Shown: in pieces, positions 39,731 through 48,185 of the stretch | Position numbering within the stretch: position 1 is the stretch's first letter | Layout of the letters: the number at the start of each line of letters is the position of its first letter | NCBI GenBank assembly: GCA_900540735.1 | Contig: UQHB01000016.1 | Location: 1-59,262 of the forward strand | Direction of reading: 5' to 3' | Source of the DNA: an uncultured Megasphaera sp. | GTDB taxonomy: Bacteria; Bacillota; Negativicutes; Veillonellales; Megasphaeraceae | DNA: 59,262 bases | The notes under the pieces: model-generated | The model's input: only the letters and a program-made list of their open reading frames with translations | What the model was told of the DNA's origin: nothing | Database searches by the model: none | Program-made: the position numbers and the translations under genes

Positions 39731-41149
39731 TTATTCTTCCCACGCCGACGGCGGCAAGGACAGGATAGCAGGCCAAGCAGCGTTGATAGCAGCTCCCATC
39801 ATAGCTTTACCCGGTGGATCTAAGTGCAAACCATCAAGCGCAAGGTCCGTCCGTAAATAGCCCTGTTCATCTGCCAGACCGGGCGTAATATCAATATGGA
39901 CTTGCCCTTCAATATAGGCGTTGACCATGGCAATTTGGCTTTGCCAATCCCAAACGGTTGGCATGTGCCATGCTTTTTCAATATTATCAGGATTAACTGG
40001 CGGCACTGTGAGTAACACAGGATAGATACCGTGGTCCAAGCATTTTTCTTTGACGCTCTCCATATCAGCAATGACATCCGTTGCCGGTGTGCCTTCGCGG
40101 AGGCTGTTAGAGCCCATGAGAATAATGAGATATTTCGGATGAAAGGGCAAGACATCGGCTTCAAAGCGGTCGTTCGTCGTCGCACTCGTATCACCGCTAT
40201 GAGATAAATTAATCGTTAGAAACGTTAAGTAATGGGCGTAACTAAATTCCCAGTCCGTCGGTGAATAGGAAATACTGCCACCACCATGACTGATACTGTC
40301 GCCATAAATAGCAACGCTGTGGTTATCATCAGGATTGGTCACAAAGGGCTGAGCATCGGAGTAAACACCGAGTGGGTTGCCTGCTCCGTCGAGAGCACGG
40401 ACACGCCAGTAAAAGGGCTTAGTCCCATAGCGCGGCGTATCATCATATTGCTGCGAATACTGAGACATAAAGGACGCAATGCGATGGATAGACGGAGCAA
40501 TGCCATTTGGATTTTCTGGGACATCATCGAGTACTTCTACTTCATACGATGCCGCACCGGGCACAGCAAACCAATCGTAGACCGGGTAGAGCAAGACGTG
40601 GCCATTGCTGTTGTTGTACACTGAAAGGAGAGTCGGCTTTTCTGTGGTTGGCACGTAAATATCGACGTGAGCCTCTTCTAAAGCAGAAAATTTACTGACT
40701 GCTTGTCCTTTGAGGCCCATACCGCGGACGCGCCAATAGAAGACATGGCCTGTAAAGCTTTGAGGCAAGGCCAATTCGCAGCCGTCCGTATAGACACGCT
40801 GAATCGGCATGACTGGTTTGTAATGTTCCTCGGCAATAGAGCCGTCAGAATTGAGAAGCTGTTCTTTCGTCAAGATTTGCACGTCGTACATGACGGCTCC
40901 ATCAATGCGGCTCCAGCGCAATACAGGATGACCTACAGCTGGATGCTCCGCCGTGTAATGGGTTGTGACGACAGGCTGCTCTGCAAAGGGTTCCGGTGGT
41001 TCTCTATCGAGATAAATCTGTTTGGCTTGTTCCATGGGCGGAGCGACTACATCGTCATCAACCGATCGGGAGCGCACGCCAGCCCACCAGGCCGTCCCGA
41101 CGATACAGGTGGCGACTAGTGCCGTTACAATTGTCTTCCTGTTTATCAT
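39731..41149 (-). CDS. secreted SGNH/GDSL hydrolase with two FnIII-like repeats
   Basis: 472 residues. N-terminal signal peptide or anchor (KTIVTALVATCIVGTAWWAG), then two repeats at roughly 60-160 and 175-270, each closing with FYWRVR plus a Gly-rich turn (FYWRVRGMGLKG; FYWRVRALDGAG), which look like fibronectin type III modules. The C-terminal half is an SGNH esterase: block I AIYGDSISHGGG, block III LMGSNSLREG, block V DGLHLDPPGKAMM. Probably a cell-surface carbohydrate or lipid esterase. GAGGGGG is 7 nt upstream of the chosen ATG. Confidence 0.82.
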   Translation of the reverse strand: MINRKTIVTALVATCIVGTAWWAGVRSRSVDDDVVAPPMEQAKQIYLDREPPEPFAEQPVVTTHYTAEHPAVGHPVLRWSRIDGAVMYDVQILTKEQLLNSDGSIAEEHYKPVMPIQRVYTDGCELALPQSFTGHVFYWRVRGMGLKGQAVSKFSALEEAHVDIYVPTTEKPTLLSVYNNSNGHVLLYPVYDWFAVPGAASYEVEVLDDVPENPNGIAPSIHRIASFMSQYSQQYDDTPRYGTKPFYWRVRALDGAGNPLGVYSDAQPFVTNPDDNHSVAIYGDSISHGGGSISYSPTDWEFSYAHYLTFLTINLSHSGDTSATTNDRFEADVLPFHPKYLIILMGSNSLREGTPATDVIADMESVKEKCLDHGIYPVLLTVPPVNPDNIEKAWHMPTVWDWQSQIAMVNAYIEGQVHIDITPGLADEQGYLRTDLALDGLHLDPPGKAMMGAAINAAWPAILSLPPSAWEE

Positions 41150-41236
41150 CTTGCCGCCCCCTCTGAATGACATAGTTTCTCAACATATTGCTATACTCTA
41201 TTGTACTGCCTCTATGCGTATTTTACAACGTTGGAG

Positions 41237-41509
41237 TTACGTCAAGTCAAGGATAGTAGGGCGTATACCACTCTTATACAAGGCTTCTTTTTTCGGCCGC
41301 GGCCACTGCTTGATTTGCCATTCCCAGTGCATGGCTTCGTGCTTCGTCGCAAACCCTTCAAACCAAACAAGCGACACAGGCCGCCGGGACCGGGTGTATT
41401 TGGCACCACGGCCAGCGTTATGTGTCGCTACGCGTTTGGGGACATCAAGAGTCCAGCCCGTATACAGCGAGTGGTCTGCACATTCCACTATATACGTATA
41501 ATATGTCAT
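41237..41509 (-). CDS. GIY-YIG domain protein (YazA/UPF0213 type)
   Basis: 90-residue single-domain GIY-YIG protein: YYTYIVECADHSLYTGWT carries the paired Tyr motifs, with a conserved Arg in VPKRVATHNAGRGAKYT and a Glu near MHWEWQIKQW. Homologous to UvrC and homing endonuclease catalytic cores; cellular role of this branch is unknown. Starts 3 nt after the cyclophilin stop, so they are coupled. In Bacillus yazA lies beside yabB; here it is 37 kb away from that gene. Confidence 0.88.
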   Translation of the reverse strand: MTYYTYIVECADHSLYTGWTLDVPKRVATHNAGRGAKYTRSRRPVSLVWFEGFATKHEAMHWEWQIKQWPRPKKEALYKSGIRPTILDLT

Positions 41510-41512
41510 TTT

Positions 41513-41992
41513 TTATAAAGCCGTCGTAATTTCAACCGTATCTAAAACGACGTCATGCAACGGTTTGTCTCTATGGTCAGTCTGTACATTGCTGAGTTTT
41601 TCGACAACATCATAATCTTTGACGACTTTGCCGAAAATAGTGTGATGGTTCTGGAGCCACGGTGTCGGTACGACAGTCACGAAGAACTGGGAACTCCCTG
41701 TGTTCGGGCCAGCATTAGCCATAGCGAGGATGCCCGGTTCTGCAAAGGTTAAGGACGAATCAAATTCATCGGGAATAGTCTGTTCCGAGCCGCCGCAGCC
41801 TGTACCGGTCGGGTCGCCGCCTTGAATCATGAACTGCGCAATAATGCGGTGGAAAATAGTGCCGTCATAGAAACCAGATTCTGCGAGTTTTTTGAAGTTT
41901 TCTACCGTAATCGGTGCTTTGTCCGGAAATAATTCAACCGTAAAGTCGCCACGGTTGGTCTTAAAAATAGCGTATACTTTGTTTTCTTCCAT
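41513..41992 (-). CDS. peptidyl-prolyl cis-trans isomerase, cyclophilin type
   Basis: Cytoplasmic cyclophilin of 159 residues, catalysing proline isomerisation. Active-site pattern intact: FHRIIAQFMIQGGDPTGTG (Arg and Gln), GSSQFFVTVVPTPWLQNHHTIFGKV (Phe, Trp, His). No signal peptide. First of a two-gene unit with the GIY-YIG protein. Confidence 0.95.
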   Translation of the reverse strand: MEENKVYAIFKTNRGDFTVELFPDKAPITVENFKKLAESGFYDGTIFHRIIAQFMIQGGDPTGTGCGGSEQTIPDEFDSSLTFAEPGILAMANAGPNTGSSQFFVTVVPTPWLQNHHTIFGKVVKDYDVVEKLSNVQTDHRDKPLHDVVLDTVEITTAL

Positions 41993-42077
41993 GTTTTATA
42001 TCTCCTTTATGCAACATCTTTTTCTTTATCTTATCGTACAACGCCGTATTACGCAAGATGATTTTTATATCCATGCC

Positions 42078-42106
42078 TTGACAGTCTGCACGTTTTCTCC
42101 TATAGT
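42078..42106 (+). promoter_or_regulatory. promoter P1 of the first MFS gene
   Basis: TTGACA (42078-42083), 17-nt spacer, TATAGT (42101-42106). The spacer begins GTCTG and the -10 continues TATA, exactly as in the promoter of marR at 43400. Confidence 0.85.
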
Positions 42107-42154
42107 ATAGACATTACTCTTGTATTGAACTAGGAAAATATATAGTGTATTTTA

Positions 42155-42167
42155 ATTAACTAGTTAT
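42155..42167. promoter_or_regulatory. TAACTAGTTA palindrome, copy 2
   Basis: ATTAACTAGTTAT, identical to 19208-19220, 22 nt before the MFS start. A palindrome of this kind between -10 and ribosome site suits a MarR-type dimer, and a marR gene is next door. Confidence 0.4.
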
Positions 42168-42188
42168 GATCAGAAAGGACTTGATTTC

Positions 42189-43376
42189 ATGTCACGTACT
42201 CCCCTTTGGACCAAGCAATTTGTGATGATTGTCATTGCCAACGGCTTGCTCTTTAGTAGTTTTCATGCTTTATTGCCAACCCTGCCTATGTACGTCGCCT
42301 CCCTCGGGGCTTCTGGCAGTGCTGTCGGTATCATTACGGGCATCTTCGGGATTTCAGCCATTTTCATTCGTTTATTTACAGACGATGTAGTCCGCAAATT
42401 TGGTAAGAAAAAGTGTCTTTATGCAGGGATTCTCTTAACGATTTTGGCAACCTTTAGTTTTACCATCTTTACGTCGTTACAAATGCTCGTCGCAGCGCGC
42501 ATTATCCAAGGCTTTGGCTTTGGTCTGGGCACGACTTTTGCAGCAGCCTTAGCGGTTGACATTATCCCAGCATCGCGCCGTGGTGAAGGCGTTGGCTATT
42601 TCGGCCTCGGCAGTACTGTCGCTATGGGCAGTGCGCCAGCCTTAGGGGTACTCTTGTTGACAGATTTTAATGCAAATTATCTCTTCACCTTTTCGATTGC
42701 CGTCGCCGCTCTTTCCATCGTCAGTGCAGCATCTAGCGGTACGCCAGCCCATACACAGCCCTTGCATGAAAAAGTCCATGTGTTCCTGTTAAGCCGTTTT
42801 TTCGAAAAAGGGACGGCCTTTCCTGCGTTCTTTACGATGCTCTTTGGCTTCTCTTATGGTGGTGTAAATACCTTTATTGTTCTCATGGCCCAAGAAGCGC
42901 ACATTGAAAACGCTGGTCTCTTCTTTGTCGTTGGCACAATCTTTATTTTTCTGACCCGAACCTTTGGCGGTCGTATTTACGATACGAAAGGGCCTTTCTG
43001 GATTCTCTTCCCAGGGATTCTTTCGTATACAATGGCAACGTTCGTCATTACGCAAGCTACGAGTTTTGCCCTGCTCATGGTCAGTGCAGTCTTGTATGGT
43101 ACAGGGGCTGGCCTGATTATGCCGTCTCTGATGACGTGGCTCTTTAACTCGGTCCGGCCAGAACGGCGCAGCAACGCTAGTGCGACCTATTACAACACCT
43201 TAGATACTGGGACGAGCGGCGGCATTATGATTCTTGGCTCGGTGGCCGGAGTCGTTGGCTACATAACCATGTTTTATGTGATTTTCGCAGTCATGGTTCT
43301 CTTCTTAGGCGCGTTCTTAGGACAGTATTTTTTCCATCCCGTTCCTGTAAAGAAACGAGAAATCGAAGAATCATAA
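42189..43376 (+). CDS. MFS transporter, copy A
   Basis: MFS permease, 395 residues, 12 predicted segments. Closely similar along its whole length to the permease at 44007 (shared LLPTLPLYVASLGA-like N terminus, IIQGFGFGLGTTFAAALAVD, SRRGEGVGYFGLG, ERRSNASATYYN). Motif A is degenerate (DDVVRKFGKKKCLYAG). The pattern fits the drug/metabolite DHA1 group; substrate unknown. Own promoter P1; marR follows. Confidence 0.9.
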   Translation: MSRTPLWTKQFVMIVIANGLLFSSFHALLPTLPMYVASLGASGSAVGIITGIFGISAIFIRLFTDDVVRKFGKKKCLYAGILLTILATFSFTIFTSLQMLVAARIIQGFGFGLGTTFAAALAVDIIPASRRGEGVGYFGLGSTVAMGSAPALGVLLLTDFNANYLFTFSIAVAALSIVSAASSGTPAHTQPLHEKVHVFLLSRFFEKGTAFPAFFTMLFGFSYGGVNTFIVLMAQEAHIENAGLFFVVGTIFIFLTRTFGGRIYDTKGPFWILFPGILSYTMATFVITQATSFALLMVSAVLYGTGAGLIMPSLMTWLFNSVRPERRSNASATYYNTLDTGTSGGIMILGSVAGVVGYITMFYVIFAVMVLFLGAFLGQYFFHPVPVKKREIEES

Positions 43377-43399
43377 GGCCATAATTTTATCCTGAAGTC

Positions 43400-43428
43400 T
43401 TGACAGTCTGGCCATTTCCCCGTATAGT
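43400..43428 (+). promoter_or_regulatory. promoter P2 of marR
   Basis: TTGACA (43400-43405), 17-nt spacer, TATAGT (43423-43428), near copy of P1. An AACATGTT palindrome follows the -10 (43431-43438), a candidate operator for MarR. Confidence 0.82.
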
Positions 43429-43498
43429 ATAACATGTTGTATATACTTAACGCATTAATCATATACTTTCCTTATTTTTCCGAAAGAGGTATGACATT

Positions 43499-43936
43499 AT
43501 GGCCAAAAAAGAAAAAACCTTTGATGATGATATACTCATTCACCGCCTCTACGTTATGATGCGGTTATTTACGAAAACTTTAAACGATAATATTAGTCCT
43601 GCTGGCATTTATAGTTCTGAATGGGCAGTGCTCAATTACTTAACTCATCACGACCACATGCTCCAGTCCGAAATCGCCCAGGCTCTGGAAATCGAACCGG
43701 CTGCTATTTCGAAAACTCTCAGCAAAATGGAAAAGAAAGGGCTCGTCAGCAAATCGTCCCTCAAAGATAAACGGGAAAAATACATTTCCTTAACACCCGC
43801 TGGGGAAGAGTTATTCCCGACTTTAGCAGCCACTGTCCAGGCTCATCGCGAAAAAGCCTTAGACGGTTTGTCGGAAAAGCAATTAAAGACCATGTTAAAA
43901 GCCATTTCGCAAATGAATGACAATTTGAAACATTAA
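43499..43936 (+). CDS. MarR family transcriptional regulator
   Basis: 145-residue winged-helix dimer. The recognition region reads LQSEIAQALEIEPAAISKTLSKMEKKGLVSK and the wing KDKREKYISLTPAGEELF, both typical MarR. Gene lies between two paralogous MFS genes and is the obvious candidate for their repressor. GAAAGAGG is 9 nt from the ATG; another ATG at 43491 is out of frame. A perfect hairpin separates it from the downstream MFS. Confidence 0.92.
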   Translation: MAKKEKTFDDDILIHRLYVMMRLFTKTLNDNISPAGIYSSEWAVLNYLTHHDHMLQSEIAQALEIEPAAISKTLSKMEKKGLVSKSSLKDKREKYISLTPAGEELFPTLAATVQAHREKALDGLSEKQLKTMLKAISQMNDNLKH

Positions 43937-43940
43937 AACT

Positions 43941-43965
43941 AACTTCCTGCATCATGCAGGAAGTT
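43941..43965 (+). terminator. intercistronic hairpin between marR and MFS copy B
   Basis: Perfect 11-bp stem (43941-43951 with 43955-43965), loop TCA. The following T's are broken (TTGTCTTT), so it may only partly terminate and lower expression of the second MFS, or protect the marR message. Confidence 0.6.
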
Positions 43966-44006
43966 TTGTCTTTGTGTGACTATTATAAATAAAGGATGTG
44001 TATTCC

Positions 44007-45188
44007 ATGGCCCAAACCGCTCTCTGGACCAGAAAATTTATTGCCATTATGATGGCAAACGGGTTCTTTTTCGTCAGTTTCCATAGTCTCTTGCCGACGC
44101 TACCCTTATACGTTGCTTCGCTCGGCGCAACAGGCACAGAAATCGGCATTATTGCCGGGATTTTTAGTTTATCGTCTATTGGCATTCGCTTTTTCACAGA
44201 AGACGTAGTCCATCGCTTGGGCAAGAAGAACTGTCTCTATGCAGGCATTCTCTTATCACTAGCAGCGACGATTAGTTATCCCTTCATTACGTCTATTCCC
44301 CTCTTGACCATTGGCCGCGTCATCCAAGGGCTGGGCTTTGGCTTAGGGACGACCTTTGCCGCAGCTTTAGCAGTCGATATTATTCCGCCGTCACGGCGCG
44401 GTGAAGGGGTCGGATTCTTTGGCCTGGGCAATACGATTTCCATGGGTTTCGCTCCGGCAGCAGGTGTGGCCTTGCTGACAGGATACGGCAGTACGGCTCT
44501 CTTTTTACTAGCTACAATTACGCCGTCATTAGCCCTCATTGCAACCTATGCGACGGGTAAGAGCAACGTCGTCCATCACGTGCAGCAAGCAAAACTAAAA
44601 TTATCTCTCTGGCATCGCTTCGTCGAAGCAGGCACAGGCTTTCCGTCGTTCTTTACGATGCTCTGGGGCTTTGCTTTTGGCAGTACGAATACGTTCATCG
44701 CCATGTTTGCCAATACGCAGGACATTCCGAGCAGCGGTCTCTTCTTCGTCGTCGGTACAGTTCTTGTCTTTTTATCACGAACCTTTGGCGGTCGTCTCTA
44801 CGATTCGAAAGGGCCTTTTTACGTGGTCTTACCAGGTACGATTGCGTACACCCTCTTCGTCGTACTCGTTCTCTTTTGGGTCCATGACCTGACGTCGCTC
44901 CTTATTTCGTCGATTTTCTATGGCCTCGGCGGCGGTCTCATTATGCCGGCTCTCATGACGTGGCTCTTTAATGCAGTCCAACCAGAACGGCGCAGTAACG
45001 CCAGTGCCACCTTCTATAACATGATGGACATTGGCACGAGCCTGGGCATTATCGCTTTAGGCGCATTGTCGAGTTACATTGGCTATGCTTATATTTTCTT
45101 CGTCGTCCTAGCTGTCATGGTATGCTTCTTCATCGCCTTCATGTGGCAGCACTTGCAAGGAGCCTTGCCGAAACCGCAGCGGTCTTAG
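44007..45188 (+). CDS. MFS transporter, copy B
   Basis: 393 residues, paralogue of the permease at 42189: LPTLPLYVASLGATGTEIG, RVIQGLGFGLGTTFAAALA, PSRRGEGVGFFGLGN, LSRTFGGRLYDSKGPF and ERRSNASATFYN. AAAGGA lies 10 nt before this ATG; the in-frame GTG at 43998 overlaps the ribosome site. Its TAG overlaps the TAA of the converging ROK gene (45185-45188). Probably expressed from P2 by reading through the hairpin. Substrate unknown. Confidence 0.9.
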   Translation: MAQTALWTRKFIAIMMANGFFFVSFHSLLPTLPLYVASLGATGTEIGIIAGIFSLSSIGIRFFTEDVVHRLGKKNCLYAGILLSLAATISYPFITSIPLLTIGRVIQGLGFGLGTTFAAALAVDIIPPSRRGEGVGFFGLGNTISMGFAPAAGVALLTGYGSTALFLLATITPSLALIATYATGKSNVVHHVQQAKLKLSLWHRFVEAGTGFPSFFTMLWGFAFGSTNTFIAMFANTQDIPSSGLFFVVGTVLVFLSRTFGGRLYDSKGPFYVVLPGTIAYTLFVVLVLFWVHDLTSLLISSIFYGLGGGLIMPALMTWLFNAVQPERRSNASATFYNMMDIGTSLGIIALGALSSYIGYAYIFFVVLAVMVCFFIAFMWQHLQGALPKPQRS

Positions 45189-46060
45189 TCTTGTTCTTGC
45201 AAAAAATGATAGAGGGCCCCAACCATACCGGCTTGATTCCCTAAAGACGCAAAGGCTAGCTTCGTATGTTCATATAAGGCCGGTGCTGTCCCTTGGCGAA
45301 TATATCGCTCCAGCAAGGGCCGCAGCACTTCACCTTGCGCCATAATTCCGCCACCGAGGACGATAAGGGGCGGATTGAGCAAGGCCATCATATTTATAAG
45401 GCCTGCTGCTAAATGTTTTGTAAATGCATCGATACCTTGTTGCGCAGCCACATCACCACGCTTCGCTAAGGCAAAGACGTCTTTCCCATTGAGCGTCGCT
45501 TCTACACCTTTAGCGCGCGCTACATCGGCAACGAGGCGTGTCGTCGTCGCCAGCGTATAGAGCTGTTGGCCATGCACTTCCATAAAGGCAATTTCTCCTG
45601 CACTGTGTGAGGCACCGTGCAGGATTTTTTTATCTACCACAATGGCACCGCCAATGCTCGTACCGACCGTGACGCACACTAACGAATCATAGCCTCGTCC
45701 GGCACCGCGCCATAATTCACCTAAAGCCGCACAATTTACGTCATTTTCGACAGCACAAGGCACATGAAATTTCTCTTCTATATGGTCTTTCCAGTTCCAG
45801 CCCGTATATCCCGGCAAGACGGCTGGCAAGGCATAGAGAATCGTCCCTTTCTCCGCATCGACTACACCAGCTGTAGAAATGGCCACGCCTTCGACGTTCT
45901 GCCCTTGGAACGACGCAATAATCTGGTCCACACGGGCTACGATCTCAGCCGCCCCTTTTTCTGCACCTGTCGCCATTTCCTGCACGGCTTGCAATTCTCC
46001 CGCAGCATTAGCCAAGGCGTATTTAATCGCTGTGCCGCCTATATCTATACAAATATACAT
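45185..46060 (-). CDS. ROK family sugar kinase
   Basis: ROK-fold kinase, 291 residues. ATP-binding IDIGGTAIKYALANAAGE at the N terminus; catalytic VENDVNCAALGELWRGAG; VTVGTSIGGAIVVD. The usual cysteine zinc motif (CxCGxxGC) is missing: the corresponding stretch reads SHSAGEIAFMEVHGQQLYTLA, as in some non-zinc ROKs. Start MYICIDIGG is chosen; the frame is open much further upstream but only non-homologous residues would be added. Probably glucose, fructose or an amino sugar. Confidence 0.88.
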   Translation of the reverse strand: MYICIDIGGTAIKYALANAAGELQAVQEMATGAEKGAAEIVARVDQIIASFQGQNVEGVAISTAGVVDAEKGTILYALPAVLPGYTGWNWKDHIEEKFHVPCAVENDVNCAALGELWRGAGRGYDSLVCVTVGTSIGGAIVVDKKILHGASHSAGEIAFMEVHGQQLYTLATTTRLVADVARAKGVEATLNGKDVFALAKRGDVAAQQGIDAFTKHLAAGLINMMALLNPPLIVLGGGIMAQGEVLRPLLERYIRQGTAPALYEHTKLAFASLGNQAGMVGALYHFLQEQD

Positions 46061-46092
46061 AGTCTGCTCCTGCTCCTCTTCATAGAAAAAAT

Positions 46093-46108
46093 TTCTTTTA
46101 TTATAGCA
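46093..46108 (-). promoter_or_regulatory. extended -10 promoter of the ROK gene
   Basis: Minus-strand TGCTATAATA, an extended -10, about 40 nt before the ROK start. No good -35. Confidence 0.5.
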
Positions 46109-46144
46109 TATGTTGTAAATCCAACAGCTATTTTTTATAGCTCC

Positions 46145-46153
46145 TGCTATACT
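46145..46153 (+). promoter_or_regulatory. extended -10 promoter of the cupin-hcp operon
   Basis: TGCTATACT (46145-46153): TG two bases before TATACT. 41 nt before the cupin start. Confidence 0.55.
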
Positions 46154-46193
46154 ATGGATGTGCTCAAAACTACAACACAGGAGGGTATGTCTC

Positions 46194-46535
46194 ATGTCTA
46201 CATATATTAAAAATATTGACCATGCAAAAGCTGTTGTCCTTGCTGATTTAGTAACGGTTGTGCCAGGCCAAATCGTCAGCCGTACGCTCGCCCAAAACGC
46301 GGCAGTCAGCATGACCTTATTTGCCTTTTCTAAGGGCGAAGAAATTAGTACACACGAGTCCACTGGCGATGCTATGGTGACAGCCCTCTACGGTACAGGC
46401 AAATTGACCATTGACGGCGTAGAACACATCATCAATACTGGTGAAACCGTCGTCATGCCAGCCAACACGCCCCACGCCGTGGCTGCTGTAGAAGATTTTA
46501 AAATGGAATTAGTCGTTGTGTTTCCACAGAAATAA
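46194..46535 (+). CDS. small cupin protein
   Basis: 113-residue single-domain cupin. Motif 1 resembles SKGEEISTHESTGDAMVTALYGTG and motif 2 GETVVMPANTPHAVAAVEDFKM, keeping a metal-binding His in each. AGGAGGG is 8 nt before ATG. Followed after 21 nt by hcp, with a fresh AGGAGG, so the two are one operon; its role may be in the same nitrosative stress response. No known reaction. Confidence 0.85.
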   Translation: MSTYIKNIDHAKAVVLADLVTVVPGQIVSRTLAQNAAVSMTLFAFSKGEEISTHESTGDAMVTALYGTGKLTIDGVEHIINTGETVVMPANTPHAVAAVEDFKMELVVVFPQK

Positions 46536-46556
46536 TACATTAGGAGGATATGACGG

Positions 46557-48119
46557 ATGAATAAAAATATGTTTTGCTTTCAATGTGAACAAACTGCTGG
46601 CGGCGTAGGCTGCCAAGGCTGCGCCGGTGTTTGCGGTAAACCAGCCGACGTTGCGAATTTACAAGATGACATTACAGGTGCGTTGATTTCCTTATGCGCA
46701 GCCTGTCCTGATGCGCCGTCGGCAAAAACGACACGCCTCATCATCGAAGCTCTCTTTACGACCATTACGAACGTCGACTTCAATGCAGCTACGGTGCAGG
46801 CCATGATTGACCGCATCCACGCTGCCGAAAAAGAATTAGTTGGGGAAGTTCTCCCGGACTATGATATGAGCCACATCTGGGAAGCGCACGAAGATATTCG
46901 CTCCTTAAAATCGCTCATCCTCTTCGGTATCCGCGGCGTTGCAGCCTACGCATACCACGCACTCATGCTCGGCTACAGCAACGACGAAGTTAACGCCTTC
47001 TTCGTCAAAGCCTTGAGCGCATTGAAACAAGACTGGGGTATGGACGAATTACTCCCTATTGTCCTTGAAACAGGGAAAGTGAACTTTACGTGCATGGAAA
47101 TGCTCGATACAGCCAATACGACGGCATACGGCACACCGGCTCCAACGACTGTTTCCTTGACGATTGAAAAAGGACCATTTATCGTCGTCACAGGCCATGA
47201 TTTAAAAGACTTAGAATTACTCCTCAAACAAACAGAAGGCAAAGGAGTCAACGTTTACACGCACGGCGAAATGCTCCCGGCCCATGCGTACCCAGAACTG
47301 AAAAAATACAGCCACTTAAAAGGCAACTTCGGTACGGCTTGGCAAAATCAGCAAAAAGAATTTGACGGCGTACCGGCAGCATTCCTCTTTACGACGAACT
47401 GCCTTATGCCGCCTCGCCCGTCTTATAAAGACCATGTTTTCACGACAGAAGTAGTCTCCTTCCCTGGCGTTACGCACATTGGCGAAGACAAAGACTTTAC
47501 ACCAGTTATTGAAAAAGCCATTGCTCTTGGCGGCTACAGCGAAGACCAGCACCGTACAGGCATTAACGGCGGCGATTCCGTCATGACCGGCTTTGGTCAC
47601 GGCACAGTCCTTTCCGTAGCAGATACAGTCATCGACGCTGTCAAAGCAGGTGCAATTAAACACTTCTTCCTTGTCGGCGGCTGTGACGGTGCAAAACCGG
47701 GCCGTAACTACTACACAGAATTCGTAAAACAAACTCCGAAAGATTCTGTCGTCTTGACCCTTGCTTGTGGCAAATACCGCTTCAACGACCTCGACCTCGG
47801 CACTATTGGCGGGCTCCCCCGTCTCATGGATATGGGCCAGTGCAACGACGCATACAGTGCCATTAAAGTAGCTGTTGCCCTGGCAGAAGCCTTTAAATGT
47901 GGTGTCAACGACTTGCCTTTAACGCTCGTCCTCTCGTGGTACGAACAAAAAGCAGTCTGCATCCTCTTGACGCTCCTCTACTTAGGCATTCAGAACATGT
48001 ACCTCGGGCCAAGCTTGCCAGCGTTCGTTTCGCCCAATGTTCTTAACTTCTTAGTGGAAAAATTCCACATTAGCCCTATTAGCACACCAGAAGCAGATTT
48101 ACAAAAAATCTTAGGCTAA
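46557..48119 (+). CDS. hcp: hybrid-cluster protein / hydroxylamine reductase
   Basis: 520 residues. Cysteine-rich N terminus MFCFQCEQTAGG with further cysteines within residues 17-26 binds the Fe-S cluster. Hybrid-cluster ligands lie in the C-terminal half: GINGGDSVMTGFGHG, FFLVGGCDGAKPGR, LACGKYRFN, GQCNDAYSAIK and SWYEQKAVCILLTLL. Reduces NO or hydroxylamine in anaerobes; detoxification is the usual role. In operon with a cupin. The redox partner Hcr is not present. Confidence 0.95.
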   Translation: MNKNMFCFQCEQTAGGVGCQGCAGVCGKPADVANLQDDITGALISLCAACPDAPSAKTTRLIIEALFTTITNVDFNAATVQAMIDRIHAAEKELVGEVLPDYDMSHIWEAHEDIRSLKSLILFGIRGVAAYAYHALMLGYSNDEVNAFFVKALSALKQDWGMDELLPIVLETGKVNFTCMEMLDTANTTAYGTPAPTTVSLTIEKGPFIVVTGHDLKDLELLLKQTEGKGVNVYTHGEMLPAHAYPELKKYSHLKGNFGTAWQNQQKEFDGVPAAFLFTTNCLMPPRPSYKDHVFTTEVVSFPGVTHIGEDKDFTPVIEKAIALGGYSEDQHRTGINGGDSVMTGFGHGTVLSVADTVIDAVKAGAIKHFFLVGGCDGAKPGRNYYTEFVKQTPKDSVVLTLACGKYRFNDLDLGTIGGLPRLMDMGQCNDAYSAIKVAVALAEAFKCGVNDLPLTLVLSWYEQKAVCILLTLLYLGIQNMYLGPSLPAFVSPNVLNFLVEKFHISPISTPEADLQKILG

Positions 48120-48128
48120 GGGTAGATA

Positions 48129-48168
48129 AAAACGCCTCATTCCATTCATACATGGAGCGAGGCGTTTT
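48129..48168. terminator. bidirectional terminator between hcp and the LysR gene
   Basis: AAAACGCCTC (48129-48138) pairs with GAGGCGTTTT (48159-48168), with inner TCCAT/ATGGA pairing. Confidence 0.88.
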
Positions 48169-48185
48169 CGTTTCAGCAAAACCTA

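Noticed and set aside
45185..46363. 392-residue form of the ROK kinase
   Set aside because: The extra 101 N-terminal residues read through the promoters and cupin start region with no homology; the ROK fold begins at MYICIDIGG (46060).
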